Positions 8,274-16,723 of a DNA stretch of 64,000 nt are shown one piece after another. The stretch is from Pseudoalteromonas sp. A25. GTDB taxonomy: Bacteria > Pseudomonadota > Gammaproteobacteria > Enterobacterales > Alteromonadaceae. The stretch lies in assembly GCF_009176705.1 (NCBI RefSeq), contig NZ_AP021846.1:43501-107500 (forward strand), given 5' to 3'. Made by a program: the position numbers and the translations under genes. The notes under the pieces are model-generated. The model ran no database searches and had not been told where the DNA came from. It saw only the letters and a list, made by a program, of their open reading frames with translations. Within the stretch, counting starts at the first letter, position 1. Every line of letters begins with the position of its first letter.

Positions 8274-9149
8274 TTAGGGAGTAGCAAAGCTGTCGATTAA
8301 AAACTCAATGAGTAAGCGCACTCGATAAGGCATCAGATCTCTACGCGGATAAACAAGCCAAGTGGCCCCATCATTTACCTGAAATGACTCTAATACGTAC
8401 TCTAGCTTACCCTGATCAACATAAGGTTGAGCAATGTCCTTGGCTAAATGGGCGACTCCCAATCCTGCCAAACATGCGTTGATAAGTGCAAAAGAGTTGT
8501 TGCTGCGCCAGTTTCCTGCGACTTTAATTTCTTCTATTTGATCACAGATGTTAAAGCGCCAGCGCCCTTGCGATGCTGATAAGCAGTTATGTTGACATAA
8601 TTCGTATGGGTGACGAATGTTACCGTGGATGTTTTGATAGCCTTTACTGACCACCCATGTCATGGGGCGTGGGCACAATTTGCGAGCGATTAAATTAGAG
8701 TCTTGAAGTAAGCCAAAGCGTATTGCGAGGTCAAATCCCTCTTCGACTAAATCAACATTGCGATTATTGAAGTCAATATCCACACTGACCTCAGGGTAAA
8801 CTTTGATAAACTCAGCGATTCGAGGAGTCACATGATTGGCGACAAACTCGCCAGCGGCTGCAATCTTGATCTGCCCTTTAGGGGTGTTTTGTACACCTTG
8901 GACATGGTTGGTTGCATCAATCAACTCTTGTTGTATCACCTTTAACTTAGTGGCATATTGCCGCCCGGCATCGGTTAAGTTTTGTGAGCGTGTTGTTCGC
9001 TGGATGAGTGTTGTACCTAAGCGCTTTTCTAGTTGTTGGATCTGGCGACTTACATACGATGTTGATGTTTCGAGTTTTTCGGCCGCTTTACTAAAGCTAC
9101 CTTGCTCTACGACAGCAAGAAACACCTCAAGACCTTGCCAAATAACCAT
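8274..9149 (-). CDS. LysR family transcriptional regulator
   Basis: Protein of 291 residues. The N-terminal winged helix-turn-helix reads FLAVVEQGSFSKAAEKLETS...VSRQIQQLEKRLG, followed by a LysR substrate-binding domain from about residue 90 (GQIKIAAAGEFVANHVTP, VDIDFNNRNVDLVEEGFDLAIRFG). It belongs to the CrgA/DhlR-like group by this last motif. It is divergent from yqhD with a 180-base shared region containing an inverted repeat, the usual arrangement for a regulator of its divergent neighbour. Glutathione peroxidase lies immediately downstream, suggesting an oxidative or aldehyde-stress context (inference). Confidence 0.9.
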   Translation of the reverse strand: MVIWQGLEVFLAVVEQGSFSKAAEKLETSTSYVSRQIQQLEKRLGTTLIQRTTRSQNLTDAGRQYATKLKVIQQELIDATNHVQGVQNTPKGQIKIAAAGEFVANHVTPRIAEFIKVYPEVSVDIDFNNRNVDLVEEGFDLAIRFGLLQDSNLIARKLCPRPMTWVVSKGYQNIHGNIRHPYELCQHNCLSASQGRWRFNICDQIEEIKVAGNWRSNNSFALINACLAGLGVAHLAKDIAQPYVDQGKLEYVLESFQVNDGATWLVYPRRDLMPYRVRLLIEFLIDSFATP

Positions 9150-9168
9150 AGGTTCACCAATTTTTAGA

Positions 9169-9199
9169 CAATAATCTAATTATAATGGATTTATTATTG
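9169..9199. promoter_or_regulatory. Candidate LysR operator between the lysR gene and yqhD
   Basis: CAATAAT (9169-9175) and ATTATTG (9193-9199) form a perfect 7-base inverted repeat with an AT-rich 17-base centre, lying 20 bases upstream of the LysR start and 131 bases upstream of yqhD. LysR proteins bind AT-rich dyads in such shared regions. This is inferred from position and symmetry only. Confidence 0.4.
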
Positions 9200-9329
9200 C
9201 TATGAGGCAAAAGTTATTTGTGTGTCTAGTGTGTTTGTTATGGCTGCGTTTGACTACACTAGTATTCTTAAACGACAGGCGGGTATTAACCTGCCCTATG
9301 ACTGCGATGAGCAATTTATGGAGCGAAAC

Positions 9330-10484
9330 ATGCTAAATTTCAGCTTTGTTAACCCAACGCAAATACACTTTGGCGAAGGGCAAATATCTAGTTTAACTTC
9401 CAGCATCCCTCAAGATGCTAAAGTACTGGTTGTGTATGGTGGTGGTAGCATTAAAAAAAATGGTGTGTATGAGCAAGTAAGTAACGCGCTTAATGCTCAC
9501 ACTTGGGGTGAGTTTGCTGGCATTGAGCCTAACCCGAGTTATCAAACTTGTATGCAAGCGGTTGCTATGGTACGAGAACAAGGGTACGACTATATCCTCG
9601 CAGTGGGAGGCGGCTCGGTTATTGATGGTTGCAAATTTATTGCCGCAGCGGCGTTGTTTGATGGAGAACCGTGGGACATTCTGGGCAAAGGCGCAGAGGT
9701 CAAATCTGCTTTACCATTAGGTGTGGTTTTAACCTTGCCAGCCACAGGTTCTGAGTCAAATAGTTTTAGTGTTATCTCGAATAAAGACACAAACGATAAG
9801 TTGCCATTTGCGACTACCTTAGTTCAGCCACAGTTTGCGGTACTCGATCCAGATGTTATGAAGACTCTGCCTGAGCGCCAGCTTGCCAATGGGGTGGTTG
9901 ATGCGTTCGTGCATACGATGGAACAATATTTGACTTACCCCGTTAATGCAAAAGTGCAAGACCGCTTTGCTGAAGGGTTATTGCTCACTCTAATGGAAGA
10001 AGGGCCGAGCGTGTTTGGTCAGGATGTCTCTTATGAGGTACGAGCTAACGTCATGTGGTCGGCCACGATGGCCCTCAATGGTTTAATTGGTGCAGGTGTC
10101 CCACAGGATTGGGGAACACATATGATTGGACACGAACTCACTGCGGTTTATGGGCTAGATCATGCTCAAACGCTTGCGATTGTTTTGCCTCGTATGATGG
10201 AAGAGCAAAAAGAGCCCAAGCGAGACAAACTACTACAATATGCGCAACGCGTACTGGGGCTGGATACTTCGGATCCTGACGCGGCTATCGAGCAAGCGAT
10301 TGCAAAAACCGAAGCCTTTTTTCACAGTGTTAATATGCCAACGCGTCTAAGAGATTATGGTCTTGGTGAAGAAGTGGCAGATAAAATTGTTGCTCAACTT
10401 GAGCGTCACGGCATGACAGCATTAGGGGAACACCAATCCGTAACACTTGATAAAAGTCGTAATATCCTGTTGCGAAGCGTGTGA
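9330..10484 (+). CDS. yqhD: YqhD-like NADPH-dependent iron-containing alcohol dehydrogenase / aldehyde reductase
   Basis: Protein of 384 residues, very close to E. coli YqhD (387) along its length: FGEGQISSL, LAVGGGSVIDGCKFIAAAA, LPATGSESNSFSVIS, ANGVVDAFVHTMEQY and GHELTAVYGLDHAQTLAIVLP. The last two hold the metal ligands (one Asp, three His). The protein reduces short-chain aldehydes, including lipid-peroxidation products. ATG at 9330 is chosen because GGAG lies 6 bases upstream and the N-terminus then matches the family. An in-frame extension back to 9222 has no family resemblance. Divergent from a LysR regulator, its probable controller. Confidence 0.9.
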   Translation: MLNFSFVNPTQIHFGEGQISSLTSSIPQDAKVLVVYGGGSIKKNGVYEQVSNALNAHTWGEFAGIEPNPSYQTCMQAVAMVREQGYDYILAVGGGSVIDGCKFIAAAALFDGEPWDILGKGAEVKSALPLGVVLTLPATGSESNSFSVISNKDTNDKLPFATTLVQPQFAVLDPDVMKTLPERQLANGVVDAFVHTMEQYLTYPVNAKVQDRFAEGLLLTLMEEGPSVFGQDVSYEVRANVMWSATMALNGLIGAGVPQDWGTHMIGHELTAVYGLDHAQTLAIVLPRMMEEQKEPKRDKLLQYAQRVLGLDTSDPDAAIEQAIAKTEAFFHSVNMPTRLRDYGLGEEVADKIVAQLERHGMTALGEHQSVTLDKSRNILLRSV

Positions 10485-10492
10485 TAAAAATA

Positions 10493-10520
10493 GCTTGACG
10501 TGTTCAGTGTCACGTCAAGC
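10493..10520 (+). terminator. Hairpin after yqhD, possible terminator
   Basis: Perfect 10-bp stem GCTTGACGTG/CACGTCAAGC with an 8-base loop, 8 bases after the yqhD stop. No uridine run follows, so it may act with Rho or protect the 3' end instead of acting as a classic intrinsic terminator. Confidence 0.5.
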
Positions 10521-10679
10521 AACTTGCTTATCAACAGCATCGCCCTTACTCGTCAATTCAAGTTGTTAAATTTGTCATTATTTTATACTCAGCCGGCTGT
10601 TTTTCCTGTCTTTCAAGAAGATATTTGTTAAGGTTGACAGCATAGAAAGCAAATTTAATCGTATAGGTTGGAGAACATA

Positions 10680-11321
10680 ATGACAAAGGTGTGGGATGGA
10701 TTCATTCGAGGCTTTCATTGGCTTTTGGTGATTGCGATTGCTGTGCTTTACGTAAGTGGTGAAGAAGGTTGGCTTGATGTTCATTTTGTTGCAGGCTACT
10801 TGCTGTTAGCGTTGATGTTCACACGTTTAATTTGGGGTGTGATTGGTAGTGATACCGCAAAGTTATCTGCGCTTATACATTCGCCAAAAGCTGCAATTTT
10901 ATCGCTACGCAGTAATGAGCCGAGTGCGGGCCATAATCCCGCAGGGAGTTACATGGTGCTGCTCTTTTTTGTGCTAATTTTAGTGCAGCTATTCAGTGGC
11001 CTTATGAGTACTGATGATATTTTAGTAGAGGGGCCTTTAGTTGCATATGTTCCATCATCTTGGAGTGAAGTAGCCTCTAGCTTACATCATGACAATATCG
11101 ATATTTTGTTGTTTGCAATAGCATTGCATGTTGTTGCAATAGTCGTTTATCGCTTACGCGGCAAAAACTTAGCTAAAACACTTTTGACCGGAAAAGAAAG
11201 CAATGTGTTACAACAGCCTAGAATGGTCTCTGGCAAGTGGGCTTATTTGATTTTTATAGTTTTATCTGTGGGCATACTGAGTGTCTGGGGGGGCGAGCCA
11301 CTCAGTTCACTGTTTAGTTAA
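10680..11321 (+). CDS. Cytochrome b561-type membrane protein
   Basis: Protein of 213 residues with four main hydrophobic helices plus a C-terminal helix (WAYLIFIVLSVGILSVW). The start is ATG at 10680, with GGAG 6 bases upstream; a TTG at 10668 is less likely. Conserved histidines occur in FIRGFHWLL, WLDVHFVAGYLLL and LFAIALHVVAIVVY, fitting the diheme b561/Ni-Fe hydrogenase b-type superfamily. It likely passes electrons across the inner membrane. The convergent neighbour encodes a periplasmic cytochrome c', a plausible partner, though the two are not in one operon. Confidence 0.85.
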   Translation: MTKVWDGFIRGFHWLLVIAIAVLYVSGEEGWLDVHFVAGYLLLALMFTRLIWGVIGSDTAKLSALIHSPKAAILSLRSNEPSAGHNPAGSYMVLLFFVLILVQLFSGLMSTDDILVEGPLVAYVPSSWSEVASSLHHDNIDILLFAIALHVVAIVVYRLRGKNLAKTLLTGKESNVLQQPRMVSGKWAYLIFIVLSVGILSVWGGEPLSSLFS

Positions 11322-11325
11322 AAGT

Positions 11326-11358
11326 AAAGGCCTAAACTCTAACCGAGTTAGGCCTTTT
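11326..11358. terminator. Bidirectional terminator between cytochrome b561 and cytochrome c' genes
   Basis: AAAGGCCTAA...TTAGGCCTTTT with an inner CTC/GAG pairing forms a long stem between two convergent stops (11321 and 11364). T-rich sequence follows on the plus strand (TTTTAACTTTT), and A/T-rich sequence on the other side supports minus-strand use. Confidence 0.75.
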
Positions 11359-11363
11359 AACTT

Positions 11364-11807
11364 TTAGTCTTTGAAAGATTTATGACAATCTTTACAACCT
11401 TTCGCCCAGTTTTTGAATGCTGGCCCAATTACAGCTTTATCACCAGAGCGAGCAGCCACAGCAAGCTCTTGTGCGTATTGCGCGAACATTTTTGCTTTTT
11501 TATCGAATGTCTCTTTGTCTGACCATATTGCAGGCAATGCGTCGGTGTCACCCTTATCTGAGCCCGCAATGAACGCTTCCCAAGGCATCGTAGATAATTG
11601 CGCAGCGCTATTTGCTCTTTTCTCAAAGCGCTTTGCATCGAAAGGAATTTTCCCTTTGAGCATATCCCCCATGTCACCAATCTGATATCGAATTAGCTGA
11701 AATGCGGCTTTACGGTATTCAATGGCATCTTCACTCGACTCAAACAAAGTATTCGCGTTTGCATTGAAGGTCATCAAGGCCACTGCTGCAATTATTATCT
11801 TTTTCAT
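11364..11807 (-). CDS. Cytochrome c' (periplasmic)
   Basis: Protein of 147 residues with a signal peptide (KKIIIAAVALMTFNANA). The mature part is a four-helix-type sequence (AIEYRKAAFQLIRYQIGDMG, KRFEKRANSAAQLSTMPWEAF) ending in GCKDCHKSFKD, where C138, C141 and H142 form the CXXCH heme site close to the C-terminus, diagnostic for cytochrome c'. Family members bind NO or accept electrons in the periplasm; the physiological role here is open. It is convergent with a b561-type cytochrome. Confidence 0.9.
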   Translation of the reverse strand: MKKIIIAAVALMTFNANANTLFESSEDAIEYRKAAFQLIRYQIGDMGDMLKGKIPFDAKRFEKRANSAAQLSTMPWEAFIAGSDKGDTDALPAIWSDKETFDKKAKMFAQYAQELAVAARSGDKAVIGPAFKNWAKGCKDCHKSFKD

Positions 11808-12141
11808 TTACTTACTCCATTAAATATCATATTAGGAACATTAGTGTTGCGGAAAACACTCTAGGAAGCAAGAGTAATGAGGTGAGCTCGTATGTGTCGC
11901 TTTTTGAAGGCGGTTTAACACACAGCTTTATGACAAAATTTATATGCGTTTACTTTTTTTTACATTAAATTTTTCTTACTAAACATGCGCTTATGTATTT
12001 TTGGTGTCACTTTGTGAATTTACTCCTACTTTTATGTCTCTTCTGTGTTGCTTGTGTCTACATGTTTACATTATATTAATTGTCCACTCGAATTTAAAAA
12101 TAATAGCAACACATAGTAAACAATAAGTCCTAGGGGAAAAC
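11808..12141. other. Promoter region upstream of the secreted subtilase
   Basis: This 334-base AT-rich stretch between the divergent cytochrome c' and subtilase genes contains no convincing frame. A candidate promoter for the subtilase is listed separately. The leader from about 12085 to 12141 is A-rich and ends with TAGGGGAAA before the ATG, a reasonable ribosome site. Confidence 0.5.
12048..12077 (+). promoter_or_regulatory. Candidate sigma-70 promoter of the subtilase gene
   Basis: TTGCTT (12048-12053), an 18-base spacer and TATATT (12072-12077) lie about 65 bases upstream of the start codon. Elements and spacing are acceptable, not perfect; other AT-rich hexamers exist nearby. Confidence 0.35.
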
Positions 12142-15100
12142 ATGTCTAATATGATTAAGAAGACTGCAATAGCAGCGGCGGTAGGTGGTGTTATCCTATC
12201 AGCTAGTGTATCTGCACAAACAGCGCAGTTAGTGAACAAATATTCTAGCTTTCAAGCAGATAGAATTAACGTTAGTGATGTTCAAAAGCAAAAACCAGTT
12301 TCATACTTAGTTGTTTTAAAAGCAACTTCTTCAGCTGATTTATTCGCACAAGGTACTTACCAAGCTGGTGATGCAAGAGCGACTATTGCGCAAATCGAAC
12401 GTATTCAAAACGCTGTTAGTCTTGAGTTAAGTAATTTAGACATTAATGCAAAAGTGATTGGTCGCACTAAGGTACTAGCGCCAACATTGATCATTGAAGC
12501 ATCTGAAAAAACAGTAGAAAAGCTAAAGAATGATCCTCGCGTATCTAAAGTATTACCTATGTTCGAATCTGATCTGCACATTGAAGAGTCTTCAGATTAC
12601 GTTAAAGCGACACCTGTGAGAACAGGTGGTGTTGCGACAGGTATGGGGCAAAAGGTTGCTGTTCTAGATACCGGTATTGACTACACGCACGCTATTTTTG
12701 ATGGTGCAGGCACTGTGGAAGCATATGAGGCTGCGCAAGCAGATCCGACAAGTGTTTCATGGCCACAAGGTCAGGTTAAAGGCGGTTATGATTACATGCG
12801 TGATGATGCTGACCCAATTGAAAATGATCCTTCAATTGGTCCAGCAGAAGGTGACCCAACTAGCCATGGTACGTCAGTATCTCACTCGGTTACAGGCATA
12901 GCACCTGATGTTGAACTATACGTTTACTCTGTTTGTGGTGGTGGTTGTCCAGGTGCAGCACAAGCGGCAGCACTAGAAGCTGCTATGGATCCTAATGGCG
13001 ACGGTGATATCAGCGACCGCGTTGATGTAATTAACATGTCACTTGGTGGCGAGTACGGTGATACTTATACACTTAGTGGTACTCAGTTCCTAATTCAACG
13101 TGCTGTTGACCTAGGTGTTAACATGGTAATCTCTGCAGGTAACGATGGCGATAACCCATTCCGCATTGGTGGTCCAAGTACTACACCGAATGCATTATCT
13201 GTTGGCGCAATGACGCACCCAACTATCCCTGAACCAATTGCTTCAGGTACAGTAGCTGGCTCTGAAACAGTTATTCAAGGCGCAAGTTTTGGCCCTCAAG
13301 GCGCATTTGAGATGACTAGTGATATGGCACCTCTAGTGTACCCTGATGTAAACCAAAACGGTTGTGACGCATTTGCGGATGATGTGGACTTTACAGGTAA
13401 AGCGGTATTGATCGACCGTGGTGCATGTGCATTCGTTACTAAAGTACTTAACGCGCAAGCTAAAGGTGCGGCGTTTGTATTTATTGCAAACAACAATAAT
13501 GATGGCTCACCAGCGCCAATGGGTGGTAGTTCTGACGCTGTAACTATCCGTTCAGTAGGTATTAACTTTGAAGCTGGTGCTGCGTTGAAAGAGCAACTAG
13601 CTGCTGGTGCTGCAACGTATAGCGTTAAAGTTGAAATGAAAAACTTAGTTGGTGCAGTTGCAGATTTCTCTTCTCGTGGTCCTTCTATGGACGGCTTACT
13701 GAAGCCAGAAATTACCGCACCTGGTACTAATATCATGGTGGCTGCTACAGGTACTCAAAATGGTCTAGCACCTGCAACTGGTACTTCATTCTCTGGTCCA
13801 ATGACTGCAGGTGCTGTTGCACTAGTTAGAGAAGCTTTACCTGAGCGTAATGCGTACGAAATTAAAGCTACGCTAATGAACTCTGCCAACCTAAACGTTA
13901 CAAATGAAGCAGTAACGGTTAACCCTGATAGCGAGTTAGCGCCTATCAGTATGATTGGTGCTGGTTTAGTTGATGTTGAAAAAGCAGTAAACCTACCTGT
14001 TGCTGCTTGGGTACATCAAGAGAAATATGACACAAACCAAGCAGCATTATCATTCGGTTTAGTTCATGTTGAAGGTACTGCTGAATATACTAAAACTGTA
14101 ACGCTGAAAAACTTCTCTGCGCAGGAAAGAACTTATAACCTACGTACTGAAGCGCGTTATACAAATGATGCTGATACGGGGGCAATTAGCTGGAATATCC
14201 CAGAGTCGGTTACAGTTCCTGCTGGTCAGACAGTTGAGTTTGACGTAACACTTACTATTGATGCATCTAAACTACCGGAATGGAAGCTAGGTAACCCGCT
14301 TGACGCTGATGACTTAGCAGCATTTAGCCCAGCATTAACACTTGCTGAATTCGATGGTGCTTTAGTATTCGATGACCCTGCTACAGAAGGCGATCATGAC
14401 CTACACTTAGTATACCACGTGTTACCTAAAGCACATGAGGGCATCAAAGTAGGCTATGAGCTGGTTGATGGTAAGGTAATGGTAACTGTTGAGAACAACG
14501 GTTCTGCTGAATTTACCCCAATGACTGAACAACTTGTTGCACAGCGTGATGCAATGTCAAAAGAAGAGAAGTCATCAAACCTAGTTGCGACGACATTCAA
14601 TGTTTATGAGAATGAAAGCTGTAACTCTGGTTTATGGTTCACTAACTCACTTGTACTTCGTGATAGCTTAGCGCATCAGCGTCAAGTTGGTGGTTATGAA
14701 ACTCGTTTAGATGTTGATGGTGATGGTGTTCAAGACTACCTACTAGCACAATATAGTGATGTTGGCCGTAGTGCTGCGATCCCTGGCCGTACGCGTACAG
14801 CCGTTGCACCTTTAGTTGATGGAGCTCCAAATTGGGGTCAAGCTTGGGTAACACCATTCGCTCACGAAGGTGGTTCTAACACTGTAACCTTTACCGGTTG
14901 TGCTGAAATGATTGGCTTGTCATCTGACAATCTAGGTCAAGAGATTGCGTTTGAGTCTCGTATTGGTTTTGGCTACGATTTAGGTATGTACTTCCCTGAA
15001 TATGATGATGAGCTTTCTGGCACAGCTAAATTCGCTACATCAAGTGCTAAGCTGGTAACAGCATCGGGTGAAGCTGTTGCTAAGCTAGCTCCGGGTGCAA

Positions 15101-15639
15101 AAGCATATGTAAGCGCTGATGCGCCATTTGCCCTTGCAAGCGCGGATCTTTCAGGTGTTGTGGCTCCAATGACGGATGCTGTATTGAATAACCCAATGCC
15201 ATTCGATGCACCAGTTCTTAATGGTGTAGAAGTGAGTGTTGCCGAAAATACAGAAACAGGCACTGTTATCGCTACACTAGCTGCTGAAGAAGTTGAAAAT
15301 ACCCTAGATATTTCTGAGTTCTATCTTAAATCTTCTACTCATGCAGGTCTATCTGTGAACGCTGCAGGTGAGATTGTTGTTGCTAACGGTGAGCTTCTAG
15401 ATTTTGAAGCTGGTAATAACGAAGCGAAATTGGTTGTTACAGCAATCGATGTAATGGGTAATATCTCAGAGCCGGCTGAAGTGGTTGTAAATATCACTAA
15501 CGTGGTAGACACAGAAGCTGAGCAGCCGCCAGTTGTTGACGTAACACCTGAGCCGAAGAAAAGCTCTTCAGGTTCATTAGCATGGTTAGCGTTACTAGCT
15601 GCACCATTTGCTGCACTACGTCGTCGCAAGCAAAAATAA
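12142..15639 (+). CDS. Secreted subtilisin-like S8 serine protease with PA domain, cadherin-like repeat and GlyGly-CTERM anchor
   Basis: Precursor of 1165 residues. Order: signal peptide (KTAIAAAVGGVILSASVSA), an I9-type propeptide (about 50-145), and a peptidase S8 domain with catalytic D176 (VAVLDTGIDYTH), H242 (SHGTSVSHS) and S549 (GTSFSGPMTAGAVAL). A protease-associated domain is inserted at about 380-490. Fn3-like segments follow, then a cadherin-like repeat (about 1030-1130). The tail is SSSGSLAWLALLAAPFAA then RRRKQK, a GlyGly-CTERM signal that rhombosortase cleaves after type II secretion. It probably digests extracellular protein. Codon choice looks like that of a strongly expressed gene (many GGT, GTT, GCT, CTA). 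Confidence 0.9.
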   Translation: MSNMIKKTAIAAAVGGVILSASVSAQTAQLVNKYSSFQADRINVSDVQKQKPVSYLVVLKATSSADLFAQGTYQAGDARATIAQIERIQNAVSLELSNLDINAKVIGRTKVLAPTLIIEASEKTVEKLKNDPRVSKVLPMFESDLHIEESSDYVKATPVRTGGVATGMGQKVAVLDTGIDYTHAIFDGAGTVEAYEAAQADPTSVSWPQGQVKGGYDYMRDDADPIENDPSIGPAEGDPTSHGTSVSHSVTGIAPDVELYVYSVCGGGCPGAAQAAALEAAMDPNGDGDISDRVDVINMSLGGEYGDTYTLSGTQFLIQRAVDLGVNMVISAGNDGDNPFRIGGPSTTPNALSVGAMTHPTIPEPIASGTVAGSETVIQGASFGPQGAFEMTSDMAPLVYPDVNQNGCDAFADDVDFTGKAVLIDRGACAFVTKVLNAQAKGAAFVFIANNNNDGSPAPMGGSSDAVTIRSVGINFEAGAALKEQLAAGAATYSVKVEMKNLVGAVADFSSRGPSMDGLLKPEITAPGTNIMVAATGTQNGLAPATGTSFSGPMTAGAVALVREALPERNAYEIKATLMNSANLNVTNEAVTVNPDSELAPISMIGAGLVDVEKAVNLPVAAWVHQEKYDTNQAALSFGLVHVEGTAEYTKTVTLKNFSAQERTYNLRTEARYTNDADTGAISWNIPESVTVPAGQTVEFDVTLTIDASKLPEWKLGNPLDADDLAAFSPALTLAEFDGALVFDDPATEGDHDLHLVYHVLPKAHEGIKVGYELVDGKVMVTVENNGSAEFTPMTEQLVAQRDAMSKEEKSSNLVATTFNVYENESCNSGLWFTNSLVLRDSLAHQRQVGGYETRLDVDGDGVQDYLLAQYSDVGRSAAIPGRTRTAVAPLVDGAPNWGQAWVTPFAHEGGSNTVTFTGCAEMIGLSSDNLGQEIAFESRIGFGYDLGMYFPEYDDELSGTAKFATSSAKLVTASGEAVAKLAPGAKAYVSADAPFALASADLSGVVAPMTDAVLNNPMPFDAPVLNGVEVSVAENTETGTVIATLAAEEVENTLDISEFYLKSSTHAGLSVNAAGEIVVANGELLDFEAGNNEAKLVVTAIDVMGNISEPAEVVVNITNVVDTEAEQPPVVDVTPEPKKSSSGSLAWLALLAAPFAALRRRKQK

Positions 15640-15655
15640 GCCTTATGCTTGAACT

Positions 15656-15685
15656 AAAAACGCCAGTCTTTTGACTGGCGTTTTT
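15656..15685. terminator. Bidirectional terminator between subtilase and lipoprotein genes
   Basis: AAAAACGCCAGTC-TTTT-GACTGGCGTTTTT is a perfect stem with A and T tails, usable from both convergent genes (stops at 15639 and 15704). Confidence 0.9.
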
Positions 15686-15703
15686 GTTTTTAAATTTTTT
15701 ATA

Positions 15704-16207
15704 TTACCAGAGTATTTTATCTATCACATTTGGCTCTTCACCAATGAGTGTCTTGACGACTTGGTTGTGCTCATCAAGTAAGATCAGCCGCGGGATACCT
15801 GCATTTGCGTATTGGCTGTAAATCTCACGTTCAGGGTCTGCAATTAATGCAAACGGTAATTGATATTCATCATTAAATTTAGCTAAAGATTCGTTGTTTT
15901 CATTGCGACCAATTGCGATGATCTGTAAATTCTTGTCATTGATCAAAGGAGAAGCCTTTAACTCGTTCATGGCTCTTTGCGAATCACTGCACCATGTAGC
16001 AAATAAAATGATGAGTTTACGCTTGTTAGCTAGTGCGACTTTTTCGCCATTGATCGCAGTAAACGTATTATGCTTAAAGCGCTCTCCTTTGGTGATATAA
16101 GTTTCGTAGTTTTTGGGTGGGGCACTGTCTGCGTAAACTGTACTGCAGCCCGTCATAGTAGCGAGCAAAGCGGTGGTAAGTATGAAGTGGTTAACCTTTT
16201 TTATCAT
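15704..16207 (-). CDS. Thioredoxin-fold (TlpA/redoxin-like) lipoprotein with CXXS motif
   Basis: Protein of 167 residues. The N-terminus KKVNHFILTTALLATMTGC fits a lipoprotein signal with lipidated C21. The thioredoxin fold shows LIILFATWCSDSQRAMNEL (active-site position CSDS: second cysteine replaced by serine), LIADPERE and the cis-proline segment AGIPRLILLDEHNQ. CXXS forms cannot complete a dithiol-disulfide cycle alone but can act as monothiol reductases or trap substrates. Predicted at the periplasmic face of a membrane. Single gene, convergent with the subtilase. Function is not assigned. Confidence 0.75.
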   Translation of the reverse strand: MIKKVNHFILTTALLATMTGCSTVYADSAPPKNYETYITKGERFKHNTFTAINGEKVALANKRKLIILFATWCSDSQRAMNELKASPLINDKNLQIIAIGRNENNESLAKFNDEYQLPFALIADPEREIYSQYANAGIPRLILLDEHNQVVKTLIGEEPNVIDKILW

Positions 16208-16279
16208 TATTATCTTCCTTTTAAGTGACTGATTTGGTTATACAGAATACCCTATTTTTAAGTAGGTACGAGAGAAATT

Positions 16280-16717
16280 ATGTGGTTATATAGCGGGCTA
16301 TTTCTGTCCGCTTTGAGCTCTGCAACTCTACTACCTGGTTCATCAGAAGTTTTATTGTCTGGGTTAGCGCTAACACAAAACGCAAACCTACTCATGTTAT
16401 GGCTGATAGCCACTTTAGGAAATGTGCTGGGCAGTTGCATTAACTATTGGCTTGGACGACATGTGATGCACTTTAAAGATAGCCGCTGGTTTCCGGTGAC
16501 GCAGCGTCAGATAGAAAAAGCGAACGCTCAGTACGCACGCTTTGGCAGCTACAGCTTGCTGTTTGCTTGGGTGCCGATTATTGGTGATCCTCTGACGGTC
16601 TTTGCCGGTATATTTAAAATGAGGAAAGGGCTTTTTTTGTTACTTGTCTCGTTAGGAAAAGGTTTGCGTTATGCCATGGTTATTGCTTTGGCTGTGGGGA
16701 TTGAGCAGCTTTTTTAG
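16280..16717 (+). CDS. yqaA: YqaA family inner-membrane protein (DedA/SNARE-associated related)
   Basis: Protein of 145 residues with three to four hydrophobic segments. The motif LFLSALSSATLLPGSSEVLL near the N-terminus, GNVLGSCINYWLGRHV, and RFGSYSLLFAWVPIIGDPLT place it in the YqaA branch of the DedA/VTT superfamily. Related proteins are implicated in lipid scrambling or transport; this branch is uncharacterised. Its 3' end and the 3' end of convergent folX share a hairpin. Confidence 0.85.
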   Translation: MWLYSGLFLSALSSATLLPGSSEVLLSGLALTQNANLLMLWLIATLGNVLGSCINYWLGRHVMHFKDSRWFPVTQRQIEKANAQYARFGSYSLLFAWVPIIGDPLTVFAGIFKMRKGLFLLLVSLGKGLRYAMVIALAVGIEQLF

Positions 16718-16723
16718 CTGCTC
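16703..16723. terminator. Hairpin spanning the convergent stops of yqaA and folX
   Basis: GAGCAGCT (16703-16710) pairs with AGCTGCTC (16716-16723) around a five-T loop. It overlaps both stop codons (16715-16717 and 16722-16724). No uridine tract follows on either strand, so termination would be weak or need other factors. Confidence 0.45.

Noticed and set aside
9222..9329. N-terminal extension of yqhD by 36 residues
   Set aside because: The extra residues do not resemble the family, and the ribosome site points to ATG 9330.
13296..13736. Minus-strand frame of 146 codons inside the subtilase gene
   Set aside because: A shadow of a strongly biased coding sequence; low-complexity product without a ribosome site or recognised domain.
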